Positions 44,890-52,921 of a stretch of DNA of 64,000 nt are shown here, in pieces. The notes under the pieces are model-generated. The model was not told the origin of the DNA. It ran no database searches and saw only the letters and a list, made by a program, of their open reading frames with translations. Within the stretch, counting starts at the first letter, position 1, and each line of letters begins with the position of its first letter. Both the position numbers and the translations under genes were made by a program. Source of the DNA: Tsukamurella pulmonis. GTDB lineage: Bacteria; Actinomycetota; Actinomycetes; Mycobacteriales; Mycobacteriaceae. The DNA lies in assembly GCF_900103175.1 (NCBI RefSeq), contig NZ_FNLF01000002.1, positions 3,610,136 to 3,674,135 of the forward strand, read 5' to 3'.

Positions 44890-44932
44890 TAATGGTTTCG
44901 ACATATGGGACAGCGTCTGAGATGGTTCCTGC

Positions 44933-46096
44933 ATGTCCGAGGAATCCGGCTCCCTGTCCGTCCGCGCCGTGCGCGGTTCCGCGATCCGCGACCTGCTCGC
45001 CGTCGTCGAGCAGCCCGGCGTGCTCTCGCTGGCGGGCGGCCTCCCCTCCTCCGAGTCGCTGCCCGTGGAGCGGGTGGCCCGTGCCGCGGCGGCGGCCCTG
45101 CGGTCACCGTCGGCGCTGCAGTACGGCGTGACCACCGGCGCCCCGGCGCTGCGCGAGGTGGTGCACGCCCGCGAGTCCGCGAAGCTCGGCCGGGACGCCG
45201 GGGCCGTCGTCGTCACGCACGGCTCGCAGCAGGCCCTTTCGCTGCTGGCGCAGGCGCTGCTCGATCCGGGTGACGCGGTGATCGTCGAGGACCCCGGCTA
45301 CATCGGCGCGCTGCAGGCCTTCGACACCACACGGGCGCGCGTCATCGGCGTGCCGATGGACGCGGACGGCATGCGCACCGACGAGCTGCGCCCGATCCTG
45401 CAACGCGCGCGCGTCCGGATCGTGCACACGGTCTCGAACTTCCACAACCCGGGCGGCGCGACGCTGGCCGAGGGACGACGGCGCGAACTCGCCCGTCTCG
45501 CCGACGAATTCGGCTTCTGGATCATCGAGGACGATCCGTACGGGGAGCTGCGGTTCGCCGGGTCGACGGTGCCACCCGTCGCCGCGTACTCCGACCGGGT
45601 GCTGCGCCTGTCGAGCGCGTCGAAGATCGTCGCGCCGTCGCTGCGGGTGGGCTGGATGCACGGCGACGCCGGGGTTCTCGCGCTCGTCGAGCGACTCAAG
45701 CAGGGGGCGGACCTGTGCGGCTCGAGCCTGACCCAGGCCATCGCCGCCGAACTGCTCGCGGACACCGCATGGCTCGACGAGCACGTCGAGCGGATCCGCG
45801 CCGCCTACGCCGAGCGGGCGCTCGCTCTGCACGCGGCGCTGATCGAGGCGTTCGGCGATCGCCTGCGCCCCACCCGCCCCGAGGGCGGCATGTTCCTCTG
45901 GGGCGAGTTCACCGACGGAACGCGGACGTCCGACCGGCTCGACGAGGCTGTGGCGGCCGGAGTCGCCTACGTCCCGGGCTCCGCCTTCGCGGTGCAGCGC
46001 GATCTCTCGCACGCCCTGCGCCTGTGCTTCACCACCGGCACCCCGGAAGAACTGCGGAAAGCGGTGCACCGCCTCGCGACGGCGCTACCGGCTTAA
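44933..46096 (+). CDS. PLP-dependent aminotransferase (MocR/2-aminoadipate type, no HTH)
   Basis: A 387-residue fold-type I aminotransferase. SLAGGLPSSESLP near residue 32 is typical of the 2-aminoadipate/kynurenine aminotransferase and MocR branch. HTVSNFHNPGG (Asn172) and IIEDDPYGELRF (Asp201, Tyr203 region) contact PLP, and the Schiff-base lysine is Lys231 in SSASKIVAPSLRVGW. There is no N-terminal GntR helix-turn-helix, so it is an enzyme, not a MocR regulator. Substrate unassigned. It converges on the racemase-like lipoprotein gene with a 4-nt overlap of the stops. Confidence 0.88.
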   Translation: MSEESGSLSVRAVRGSAIRDLLAVVEQPGVLSLAGGLPSSESLPVERVARAAAAALRSPSALQYGVTTGAPALREVVHARESAKLGRDAGAVVVTHGSQQALSLLAQALLDPGDAVIVEDPGYIGALQAFDTTRARVIGVPMDADGMRTDELRPILQRARVRIVHTVSNFHNPGGATLAEGRRRELARLADEFGFWIIEDDPYGELRFAGSTVPPVAAYSDRVLRLSSASKIVAPSLRVGWMHGDAGVLALVERLKQGADLCGSSLTQAIAAELLADTAWLDEHVERIRAAYAERALALHAALIEAFGDRLRPTRPEGGMFLWGEFTDGTRTSDRLDEAVAAGVAYVPGSAFAVQRDLSHALRLCFTTGTPEELRKAVHRLATALPA

Positions 46097-46863
46097 CCGA
46101 TCTCGCGGACCGCGCTCCGCATCGCCGCGTTGACCGCGACGATCAGCGGCACGTCGGTCGCGGGCTGCAACCGCAGGGCGGACGGTGACAGCGGACCGCC
46201 ACCCATGATCACGGCCGCGGCACCGTCCTGCGCCACCGAGGCGCGTACCGCATCGCGCAGGGCCGCGTCGAGCGCGTCCGGGTCGGCGACGAGTCTCGTG
46301 GCGTCGCCGGGAGTGACCCGCACACCGCGGTACTGGGATCCGACGCCCAGCTCGTCGGCCTTCTGCCGGAAGGACTCCACCAGTGCGGGGTCCGAGGTGA
46401 CGGTCGCAATACCGAAAGCACGCCCGCCCTGCGCCGCTTCACGGAACGCCTCAGCGCCGATGCCGAACACGGGGATCGACACCGCACTCGACAGTTCCGC
46501 CAGACCGGGATCGCTGAACGCCGCGACGACGATCGCCCGGACGCCCGGCTCCTTCGCGGCCGCGACGCCGCGACGGAGCACGCCCTGGGCGGCGGTCACC
46601 ATGTCCTGCTGGGTGGTGAGCAACGCCGGCGCGCCCTCGTTGGTGACGCCGACGATCGTGGCCGCTCCGCCCACCTCGGAGCGCGCAAGTGCGACCATCG
46701 AGTCGGTCGCGCTCACACTCGAATTCGGATTGATCAGCACGATCATTGCGGGCGCCTGCGCCGTCGACGAGCCCGACACCACTGCATCTTCGCCGGAGCC
46801 GCATGCCGCGGCCGTCAGCGCCACCGCGACAATGCCTACTACCAGAGCGCGTCGAACCACCAC
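46093..46863 (-). CDS. Asp/Glu (hydantoin) racemase-like lipoprotein lacking both catalytic cysteines
   Basis: A 256-residue exported lipoprotein: signal peptide with lipobox TAAAC (Cys21) and a short linker, then a full-length racemase-like domain from MIVLINPNSS (residue 40). INPN, VTNEGAPALL and the two Rossmann-like halves match the hydantoin/aspartate racemase family. In active members the two catalytic cysteines sit in C-F-x-DPG and GC-A-G contexts; here these read AAFSDPG (Ala115) and MGGGP (Gly222). It is therefore probably not a racemase but a surface binding protein or sensor. Shine-Dalgarno GAGGAG precedes the GTG. It is transcribed downstream of galK. Confidence 0.78.
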   Translation of the reverse strand: MVVRRALVVGIVAVALTAAACGSGEDAVVSGSSTAQAPAMIVLINPNSSVSATDSMVALARSEVGGAATIVGVTNEGAPALLTTQQDMVTAAQGVLRRGVAAAKEPGVRAIVVAAFSDPGLAELSSAVSIPVFGIGAEAFREAAQGGRAFGIATVTSDPALVESFRQKADELGVGSQYRGVRVTPGDATRLVADPDALDAALRDAVRASVAQDGAAAVIMGGGPLSPSALRLQPATDVPLIVAVNAAMRSAVREIG

Positions 46864-46888
46864 ATCACTCCTCTTCCCACCGACCTCA

Positions 46889-46930
46889 CAGTCGGACGAA
46901 TTCCGTGGAATGGAATCTACAGTCCGACTG
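46889..46930. terminator. Stem-loop downstream of galK
   Basis: CAGTCGGAC (46889-46897) and GTCCGACTG (46922-46930) are exact complements around a 24-nt loop that can itself fold (ATTCC/GGAAT). It lies 36 nt after the galK stop on the minus strand and upstream of the racemase-like gene. It could end the gal transcript or be an operator of the next gene. Confidence 0.45.
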
Positions 46931-46965
46931 GCGGGAGGCGAGGCGGTTCGGGCGTATCTGTGCGC

Positions 46966-48048
46966 TCACACATCCACAATGACGTGTGCGCCTCTCCCTG
47001 GCCGGACCGAGGTCACCGTCGGGGTGGGGTGGCCGGCACCCGCGACCCGGGCCGGCAGCTCCTCCACGATGCTGCGGGCCGCGTCGGCCGGCGCCAGGGC
47101 GATGACGGTGCCGCCGAAGCCACCACCGGTCATCCGCGCGCCGTACGCGCCGAGCGCGACGGCGGTCTCGGCGATCAGGTCGATGGCGGGCACGGTGATC
47201 GCGAAGTCGTCGCGCATCGACGCCTGCGAGTCGTTCATCAGCGCGCCGAAGGCGGCGTGATCGGCACTGCGCAGCGCATCCGCGGCGTCGAGCACACGCC
47301 GATTCTCGGTGAGCACGTGCCGGGCCCGACGCCGCGTCTCGGCGTCCGCCAGCCGCTTCCAGTCGTCGTCCGCGGCGTCACGCAGGGAATCGACCCCGAG
47401 TTCCGCGGCCGCCCGCTCGCAGGCCTCGCGGCGGCGCCGGTACTCCCCCGCCGCGTGCTGGTGCGGCGTGTACGAATCGATCGCGAGGAGCACGTCGTCG
47501 CCGAGCCGCAGGGGAACGGGATCGACTGCGAGCGTGCGGAAGTCGAGCAGCAGCGCGGTGTCCTCGGCGCCGTGCAGGCTGCTCATCTGGTCGAGCAGGC
47601 CCGTCGGCGCCCCGACGTAGTCGTTCTCGGCGCGCTGCGCGATCCGGGCGAGCTCGGTCCGGTCGAGCGCCCCCGACGATGCGGTCAACGCCAGCAGCAC
47701 CGCGCATTCGAGCGCCGCGGACGACGAGAGTCCCGCCCCCACCGGCACGTCCGAGCGCAGTCGCAGTGTCCCGGCCGGCAGGTCGACGTCGTGCCCGCGC
47801 AACGCCCACACGCATCCCGCCACGTAGGAGGCCCAGCCCGTGACGTCGCCCGGCATGGTGTCCAGCGGCACGGTGACGGCGCCCTCCTCCTGCGCGGAGC
47901 TCACGATGATCGCGGAACCGGCACCGGTGGCGTCGAATTCGGCGTCGGTGCCCACCTGCAGGGCCATCGGCAGCGCGAAGCCGTCGTTGTAGTCGGTGTG
48001 CTCGCCGATCAGGTTCACCCGGCCGGGGGCGTAGGCGCGCACCGTCAT
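46966..48048 (-). CDS. galK: Galactokinase
   Basis: A 360-residue GHMP-family kinase that phosphorylates alpha-D-galactose at C1 in the Leloir pathway. GRVNLIGEHTDYNDG (residues 9-23) is the galactokinase signature and includes the sugar-binding Glu-His-Asp. VPVGAGLSSSAA (101-112) is the GHMP ATP loop, and RMTGGGFGGTVIAL is the C-terminal motif 3. The ATG overlaps the galT stop by 4 nt (ATGA). Last gene of the galactose operon; galE is not in the window. Confidence 0.96.
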   Translation of the reverse strand: MTVRAYAPGRVNLIGEHTDYNDGFALPMALQVGTDAEFDATGAGSAIIVSSAQEEGAVTVPLDTMPGDVTGWASYVAGCVWALRGHDVDLPAGTLRLRSDVPVGAGLSSSAALECAVLLALTASSGALDRTELARIAQRAENDYVGAPTGLLDQMSSLHGAEDTALLLDFRTLAVDPVPLRLGDDVLLAIDSYTPHQHAAGEYRRRREACERAAAELGVDSLRDAADDDWKRLADAETRRRARHVLTENRRVLDAADALRSADHAAFGALMNDSQASMRDDFAITVPAIDLIAETAVALGAYGARMTGGGFGGTVIALAPADAARSIVEELPARVAGAGHPTPTVTSVRPGRGAHVIVDV

Positions 48049-49142
48049 TCGATCACCGCCCGCAGCCCGTCCGCGATCGCCTCGGGCGTCTTGTCGGTGA
48101 CGAAGGCGTCGCGCCCGGACTCCGTGCCGGCCAGGTACTTGAGCTTGTCGGCGCTGCGCCGGATGGAGAACAGCTCCGCGTGCAGGTACCCCTCCTCGGC
48201 GTCGGGCCGGTACTGGTGCCAGGACGCGATGTACGGCAGGGGCGCGTCGTAGAGCGCGTCGAAGGCGCGCAGCAGCGCCAAGTACACCGCCGCCAGATCA
48301 TCGGCCTCGGCCTCGGTGAGCTCGGAGAGGTTGCGCACGTGCCGGTTCGGGTACACGTGCACCTCGACCGGCCACTTCGCGGCGTACGGCACGAACGCGG
48401 TGGTGTGCTCCGTGCGGATGAGCAGGCGCGTCCCGTCGGCGACCTCGGCGGCGAGGATCGCCTCGAACAGGTCCCCGCCCTCGCGCTCGCGGAAATCCTC
48501 GGCCCGCGCCACGATCGACTCCGTGCGCGGCGTCCGGTAAGGGAAGGCGTAGATCTGCCCGTGCGGATGCGGCAGCGTGACACCGATCTCCTCGCCGCGG
48601 TTCTCGAAGCAGTACACCTCCTCGACCTCCGGCCGCGCGAGCAGCTCGGCCGTCCGGTGCGCCCACACGTCGAGCACCAGCCGGGCGTGCTCGTGCGGCA
48701 ACCGGGCGAAGGCACCGTCGTGGTCGCTGGTGAAGCAGACGACCTCGCAACGCCCGACGCCGGCGGTCTCCGTCCGCAGGGCGTCGACGGGGCCGGGCCC
48801 GGGCGCCGCGGTCCCCGCCAGCGACGGGAAGCGGTTCTCGAACACCGCGACCCGGTAGTCCTCGACGGGCACCTCGCTGGAGAGCCCCTCGGGGTCGGGG
48901 CACAGCGGGCACATCGACTTGACCGGCTTGTAGGTCCGGTCCTGGCGGGCCGGCGCGATGATCACCCGGTCGCCGGTCTGCGGGTCCCGCCGCACGGTGG
49001 TCACCGGCTCCGCCGGCCGCGGCGCCAGGCTCCGGTGATCGACTCCGAGCACGGGCTGCGGCGCCCCGGGGAGGTCGAAGAGCAGGATCTCCCTGCCGTC
49101 CGCGAGGGCGCCTCGGGTCGGCGTGGGTGAGTGCCGGGTCAT
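48045..49142 (-). CDS. galT: Galactose-1-phosphate uridylyltransferase
   Basis: A 365-residue HIT-superfamily enzyme that exchanges UMP between UDP-glucose and galactose-1-phosphate. The active-site HPHGQ is at 192-196, with His194 in the position of the uridylylated nucleophile. CPLC (78-81) is the N-terminal zinc-site pair. VFENRFPSL and ENRGEEIGVTLPHPH are conserved, and YKPVKSMCPLC matches the family. Its ATG overlaps the DeoR-regulator stop (4 nt) and its stop overlaps galK, so the three genes are translated as a chain. Confidence 0.96.
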   Translation of the reverse strand: MTRHSPTPTRGALADGREILLFDLPGAPQPVLGVDHRSLAPRPAEPVTTVRRDPQTGDRVIIAPARQDRTYKPVKSMCPLCPDPEGLSSEVPVEDYRVAVFENRFPSLAGTAAPGPGPVDALRTETAGVGRCEVVCFTSDHDGAFARLPHEHARLVLDVWAHRTAELLARPEVEEVYCFENRGEEIGVTLPHPHGQIYAFPYRTPRTESIVARAEDFREREGGDLFEAILAAEVADGTRLLIRTEHTTAFVPYAAKWPVEVHVYPNRHVRNLSELTEAEADDLAAVYLALLRAFDALYDAPLPYIASWHQYRPDAEEGYLHAELFSIRRSADKLKYLAGTESGRDAFVTDKTPEAIADGLRAVIE

Positions 49143-49933
49143 TCGGGGCCCCCGTTCGCGATCGTCAGTGCGAGCACATCGGCCAGCGCCTCGCGCGCCG
49201 CCGGCCCCAGCCCGGCATCGGTGATGAGCCCGCCCACCGCGGAGAACTCGGCGAACAGGTGGGCGCCGATCTCTCCGAACTTGGTGTGATCGGCCAGCAT
49301 GTGCGTGACGCGCGCCGTCCCGATCAGGCGCCGATTGGTCTCGGCCTCACCGATGTTGGGGCTCGTGAAACCCGCCGTCGGGTCGATGCCGTGGGTGCCC
49401 AGGAACGCGCGATCGCAGCGGACGCGTTCGAGCATCGCGTTCGCGACGGGCCCGACCAGTGCGTCCGACGGGGTGCGCTGTCCCCCGGTGAGCTGCACCG
49501 CGCTCCCGTCCATCATGTCCCCGGTCGGGTCGGTCAGCACGTGGAAGATGGAGATGGAGTTGGTCACCACGGCGATCGGGCGGCCGCGCAGCAGGCGCGC
49601 GAGTTCGAGGGTGGTGGTGCCGGCACCGATCGCGACGGTCATGCCGTCCTCCACGAGCGCCGCCGCGGTGGTCGCGATCGCCCGCTTCTCCGCCGTGTCG
49701 CGCTCGGCCTTGTGGGCCGACATGGGTTCCGACCCGCGGGCGGCCGCGCTCGCGCCCGTGCGGACGGCGCCGCCGTGCACCTTGGTCAGCTCCCCGGCCT
49801 CCTCGAGCCGGTCGAGGTCACGCCGGATCGTCATCTCCGAGACGTCCAGGCTCTCAGCGAGATCGATCACGCGGACCGCGCCGCGCGCCACCGCCGCCGC
49901 GAGGATGTACCGACGGCGCTCTGCTGCCAGCAC
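49139..49933 (-). CDS. DeoR-family transcriptional regulator of the gal operon
   Basis: A 264-residue DeoR-type repressor. The N-terminal helix-turn-helix is classic: ERRRYILAAAVARGAVRVIDLAESLDVSEMTIRRDL (cores: RRRYIL, VSEMTIRRDLD, GELTKVHGGAV). The C-terminal sugar-phosphate sensor domain (DeoRC) contains IGAGTTTLELARLL, VVTNSI and FLGTHGID, which bind phosphorylated sugars in the family. The gene is embedded between the symporter pair and galT with overlaps, and a 16-bp inverted repeat lies upstream of the operon. Galactose-1-phosphate or a related ester is a reasonable inducer but unproven. Confidence 0.93.
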   Translation of the reverse strand: MLAAERRRYILAAAVARGAVRVIDLAESLDVSEMTIRRDLDRLEEAGELTKVHGGAVRTGASAAARGSEPMSAHKAERDTAEKRAIATTAAALVEDGMTVAIGAGTTTLELARLLRGRPIAVVTNSISIFHVLTDPTGDMMDGSAVQLTGGQRTPSDALVGPVANAMLERVRCDRAFLGTHGIDPTAGFTSPNIGEAETNRRLIGTARVTHMLADHTKFGEIGAHLFAEFSAVGGLITDAGLGPAAREALADVLALTIANGGPE

Positions 49934-49939
49934 TGCGCC

Positions 49940-50275
49940 CTACTCCTGATCCGTCGAGGCCCGCGCCGGGCGCAGCACCGCCCACGCGACGAAGGCGATG
50001 CCGCAGAGCACCAGGGCGGCACCGACCCAGAGGTTGGCGGAACTACCGGCCGCCAGATCCGTGACGTCGGGCCGGTGCTGGAGGCCCGGGGTGCCGGCCT
50101 CCGCCAGCCCCGGGAACAGGCCGGCGATGAGCAGGCCGAGCCCGTAGAGCCCGAGGAGTGCTCCGACGACGTTGCGGATGTCGAACAGGCGCGCCAGGCG
50201 GGCGCCGCGCTCACTGGTGTCGGTCATGGTCTTCGGGTTCCTCTCCTCGTAGCCGTTGTCGTTCTCGCCGGTCAT
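49940..50275 (-). CDS. Small two-helix membrane protein coupled to the symporter
   Basis: A 111-residue membrane protein. Two hydrophobic segments are visible: NVVGALLGLYGLGLLIAGLF (about residues 35-54) and LWVGAALVLCGIAFVAWAVL (about 82-101), separated by a Pro/Gly loop with LQHRPDVTDLAAG. The ATG at 50275 overlaps the symporter stop (ATGA, 4 nt), which supports that start over an internal ATG 16 codons in. Similar small proteins accompany SSS-family symporters in actinobacteria and may be accessory subunits. The DeoR gene starts 6 nt downstream. Confidence 0.78.
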   Translation of the reverse strand: MTGENDNGYEERNPKTMTDTSERGARLARLFDIRNVVGALLGLYGLGLLIAGLFPGLAEAGTPGLQHRPDVTDLAAGSSANLWVGAALVLCGIAFVAWAVLRPARASTDQE

Positions 50276-51975
50276 CGGAAGATCACCCCGAGCACCACCG
50301 TGGTGGCGATCACCGCGGCGCCCAGCGGGACGGGCCGCGAGTACCAGGGCGCGGCCGAATCGTCCTCACCCCGCAGCGTCGCGCGGTCGGTCAGCGCGTA
50401 GACGTACCCCACCAACTCGGAGTCGGGTTTGGGCTTCGTGACGGCCGAGACCGCCACGGAGACCACGATGTCCACGACGAAGGCCGTCGATGCGGCGACG
50501 AAGGCCATACCCTGCCCGGGGAGGTCGATGACGCCGGTGTTCTGCAGCACGAAGACCACGATCGCCGCGAGCGTGCCCGAGACGAGGCCGACCCAGCCCG
50601 CGGTCGGCGTCATCCGCTTCCAGAACATGCCGAGCAGGAAGGTCGCGAACAGCGGCGCGTTGAAGAACCCGAACAGCGTCTGCAGGTAGTCCATCAGGTT
50701 CGAGTACCCGGCGGCGATGGTCGCGGTGCCGATGGCCAAGAGGACGGCGACGACGGTCGCCACCTGACCGACCCGGATGTAGTACGCGTCCTCGCGGTCC
50801 TTGACGACGTACTGCTGCCAGAGGTCGAAGCTGAAGACGGTGTTGAACGCGGAGACGTTGGCCGCCATGCCCGCCATGAAGGAGGCGATCAAGCCGGCGA
50901 CCGCCACGCCGAGCAGGCCGTTGGGCAGGATGTCGCGCATCATCAGCAGCATCGCGTCGTTGTACGTCACGCCGGCGTCGGCCCCGTTGTTCTTGAGATT
51001 GATCATGTCGCCGACCGCGGCCGCGCAGATCATCCCCGGCACCACCACGACGAACGGGATGAACATCTTCGGGATGGCGCCGATGATCGGCGTGCGCCGC
51101 GCCGCCGACATCGAATCGGAGGCCATGGCGCGCTGCACCTCGACGAAGTTCGTCGTCCAGTAGCCGAAGGAGAGCACGAACCCGAGGCCGAAGACGATGC
51201 CGACCACCGACCAGACCGGCGACTCGAACCCGCTGAGCGCCTGCCCCGGCCAGGTGTGCAGCTGATCGGCGACGGTGGCGGAGACCCCCTGATCGGTACG
51301 GGTCTCGATCACCTTCTCCTTCAGCCCGCTCCAGCCGCCGACCTTGATCAGTCCGATCACGGTCAGGGGAACGAGTGCGGCGAGGATCACGAAGAACTGG
51401 AGCACCTCGTTGTAGATGGCGGCGGACAGGCCGCCGAGCACCGTGTAGGTGAGCACCACCGCGGCGGCCACGAGCAGCGAAACCCACTGCGGCCACCCGA
51501 GGACCACGTTGATCACGGTGCCCAGGAGGAAGAGGTTGACGCCCGCGATGAGTACCTGGGCGACGGCGAAGCTCAGCGAGTTCACCAGGTGCGCACCGGT
51601 TCCGAACCGCTTGCGCATGAACTCCGGCACGCTGCGCACCTTGGAGCCGTAGTAGAAGGGCATCATCACGATGCCGAGGAAGACCATCGCCGGCACGGCG
51701 CCGATCCAGTAGTAGTGGAACGTCGCCATGCCGATCTGCGCGCCGTTGGCCGACATGCCCATGATCTCCACCGCGCCGAGATTGGCGGAGACGAACGCGA
51801 TGCCCGTCACCCACGCGGGCAGGCGCCGGCCGGAGAGGAAGAAGTCGAGGCTGGAGGCCACCTGCCTGCGCGCCATGTAGCCGATGCCCAGCACGAAGAC
51901 GAAGTAGATGGCGATGAGCCAGTAGTCGAGAAAGCCGACGTTGAGCCGGAGCGGAGCATCGAGCGCCAGTGTCAT
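50272..51975 (-). CDS. Sodium:solute symporter (SSS family, probable galactose transporter)
   Basis: A 567-residue SSS-family (SglT/PutP-like) transporter with about 14-15 helices. The first helix begins LDYWLIAIYFVFVLGIGYMARR. SLDFFLSGRRLPAW is the conserved SSS loop, SANLGAVEIMGMSANGAQIG (core: ANLGAVEIMG) lies in the substrate/Na+ region, and LTVYTVLGGLSAAIYNE-type segment reads TYTVLGGLSAAIYNEVLQFF here. AGLIASFMAGMAANVSAFNTVF holds the Na2-site residues. The ATG at 51975 is preceded by AGGAGG at 8 nt; an upstream extension enters the operator and is rejected. First gene of the gal operon, so galactose is the likely substrate. Confidence 0.9.
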   Translation of the reverse strand: MTLALDAPLRLNVGFLDYWLIAIYFVFVLGIGYMARRQVASSLDFFLSGRRLPAWVTGIAFVSANLGAVEIMGMSANGAQIGMATFHYYWIGAVPAMVFLGIVMMPFYYGSKVRSVPEFMRKRFGTGAHLVNSLSFAVAQVLIAGVNLFLLGTVINVVLGWPQWVSLLVAAAVVLTYTVLGGLSAAIYNEVLQFFVILAALVPLTVIGLIKVGGWSGLKEKVIETRTDQGVSATVADQLHTWPGQALSGFESPVWSVVGIVFGLGFVLSFGYWTTNFVEVQRAMASDSMSAARRTPIIGAIPKMFIPFVVVVPGMICAAAVGDMINLKNNGADAGVTYNDAMLLMMRDILPNGLLGVAVAGLIASFMAGMAANVSAFNTVFSFDLWQQYVVKDREDAYYIRVGQVATVVAVLLAIGTATIAAGYSNLMDYLQTLFGFFNAPLFATFLLGMFWKRMTPTAGWVGLVSGTLAAIVVFVLQNTGVIDLPGQGMAFVAASTAFVVDIVVSVAVSAVTKPKPDSELVGYVYALTDRATLRGEDDSAAPWYSRPVPLGAAVIATTVVLGVIFR

Positions 51976-52011
51976 GAGTGGCGGCCTCCTGTGCAGTCGA
52001 GACGAAGTGCC

Positions 52012-52064
52012 ACGAAATCTAACAGAACGACTCACAAACACTGCGAATTTCTGTGAGATTTCGT
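52012..52064. promoter_or_regulatory. Large inverted repeat upstream of the gal operon (putative operator)
   Basis: Arms 52012-52027 and 52049-52064 are complementary at 15 of 16 positions (ACGAAATCT-x-ACAGAA type), separated by 21 bp. An inner CTCACA/TGTGAG pair (52031-52036, 52052-52057) overlaps the right arm. The repeat lies 37 bp upstream of the symporter ATG and is AT-richer than its surroundings. It is the obvious binding site for the DeoR regulator encoded in the operon. Confidence 0.65.
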
Positions 52065-52113
52065 TACTTCATGATCGATATGCCCGCTCCGGCGCCCGCC
52101 GACGCGTGCTCGA

Positions 52114-52845
52114 TCAGCCGAAGAACCTCGTCGCCGCGATCTCGGCGCCCGGGCCGGGCAGCAGGGTGCCGTCGTCCAGGCGCGCACCGAAGTACGTCGC
52201 CTCGGCATCCCGCACGACGGTCCGCTCGTCCCCGGCCTCCCCGAGCGCGCGGCGCACCAGTTCGTCGAGGGCGAAGACCTCGGGTCCCGCGACCTCGATG
52301 CGCCCACCGACGGGAGCGGCGAGCGCGGCCCGCACGACCGCGGCGGCCACGTCGTCGGAGGCGATCGGCCGGATCCCCGCGCCCGGCAGGCGCACGGCAC
52401 CGTCGACCTCGGAGGCGGCGGCGATGCCCGGCACGAACTCGAAGAACTGCGTGGCGCGGACGATCGTGTACGGCACGTCGCCGCCCTCGATCAGCTCCTC
52501 CTGCGCGATCTTCCCGCGGAAGTAGCCGCTCTCGGCGAGCCGATCGGTGCCCACCACCGACAGCGCGACGTAGCGCGCGACGCCCGCCGACCGGGCGGCG
52601 GCGAGCAGATTGATGGTGGACGCGGTGAAGAACTCCAGCACCGCGGCGTCCTCGAAGGACGGCGAATTCGCCACGTCCACCACGGCTTCGGCGCCCGCGA
52701 GCGCATCGGCGAGCCCCGCACCGGTGACCGCGTTCACGCCCGTGCTCGGGGCCGCCGCGAGCGCTTCGTGCCCGGCGGCGGTGAGGCCGGCCACCACCTT
52801 CGACCCGATCAGTCCGGTGCCGCCGATCACCACGAACTTCGCCAT
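52114..52845 (-). CDS. NmrA-like NAD(P)-binding epimerase/SDR (ECF41 partner)
   Basis: A 243-residue atypical short-chain dehydrogenase. VIGGTGLIGSKV at residues 6-17 is the NAD(P)-binding loop of the NmrA/extended-SDR type; AVVDVANSP, ALSVVGTDRL and GYFRGKIAQEELI (with the YxxxK-like Tyr and Lys) follow. IASDDVAAAVVRAAL is the conserved C-terminal block. It lies downstream of an ECF41-type sigma gene, the usual genomic partner of such proteins, and a matching promoter sequence lies just upstream (52894-52920). Substrate unknown. Confidence 0.88.
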   Translation of the reverse strand: MAKFVVIGGTGLIGSKVVAGLTAAGHEALAAAPSTGVNAVTGAGLADALAGAEAVVDVANSPSFEDAAVLEFFTASTINLLAAARSAGVARYVALSVVGTDRLAESGYFRGKIAQEELIEGGDVPYTIVRATQFFEFVPGIAAASEVDGAVRLPGAGIRPIASDDVAAAVVRAALAAPVGGRIEVAGPEVFALDELVRRALGEAGDERTVVRDAEATYFGARLDDGTLLPGPGAEIAATRFFG

Positions 52846-52893
52846 GTCATGTCCTCTCGCTCGGGCCCGATCCGTTCGGGCCTCCACTACAAG

Positions 52894-52920
52894 GACCGGA
52901 TAGCAGGTCCGGTTGTGACC
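52894..52920 (-). promoter_or_regulatory. Putative ECF41-type promoter for the NmrA-like gene
   Basis: On the minus strand GGTCACA (52920-52914) is followed by exactly 16 nt and GGTC (52897-52894). The published ECF41 consensus is TGTCACA-N16-CGTC, so 9 of 11 bases agree with the exact spacing. Transcription would start near 52888, about 43 nt before the ATG. Confidence 0.5.
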
Positions 52921-52921
52921 G

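Noticed and set aside
44933-46096. MocR-type regulator
   Set aside because: The N-terminal GntR helix-turn-helix is missing; the aminotransferase domain starts almost at residue 1.
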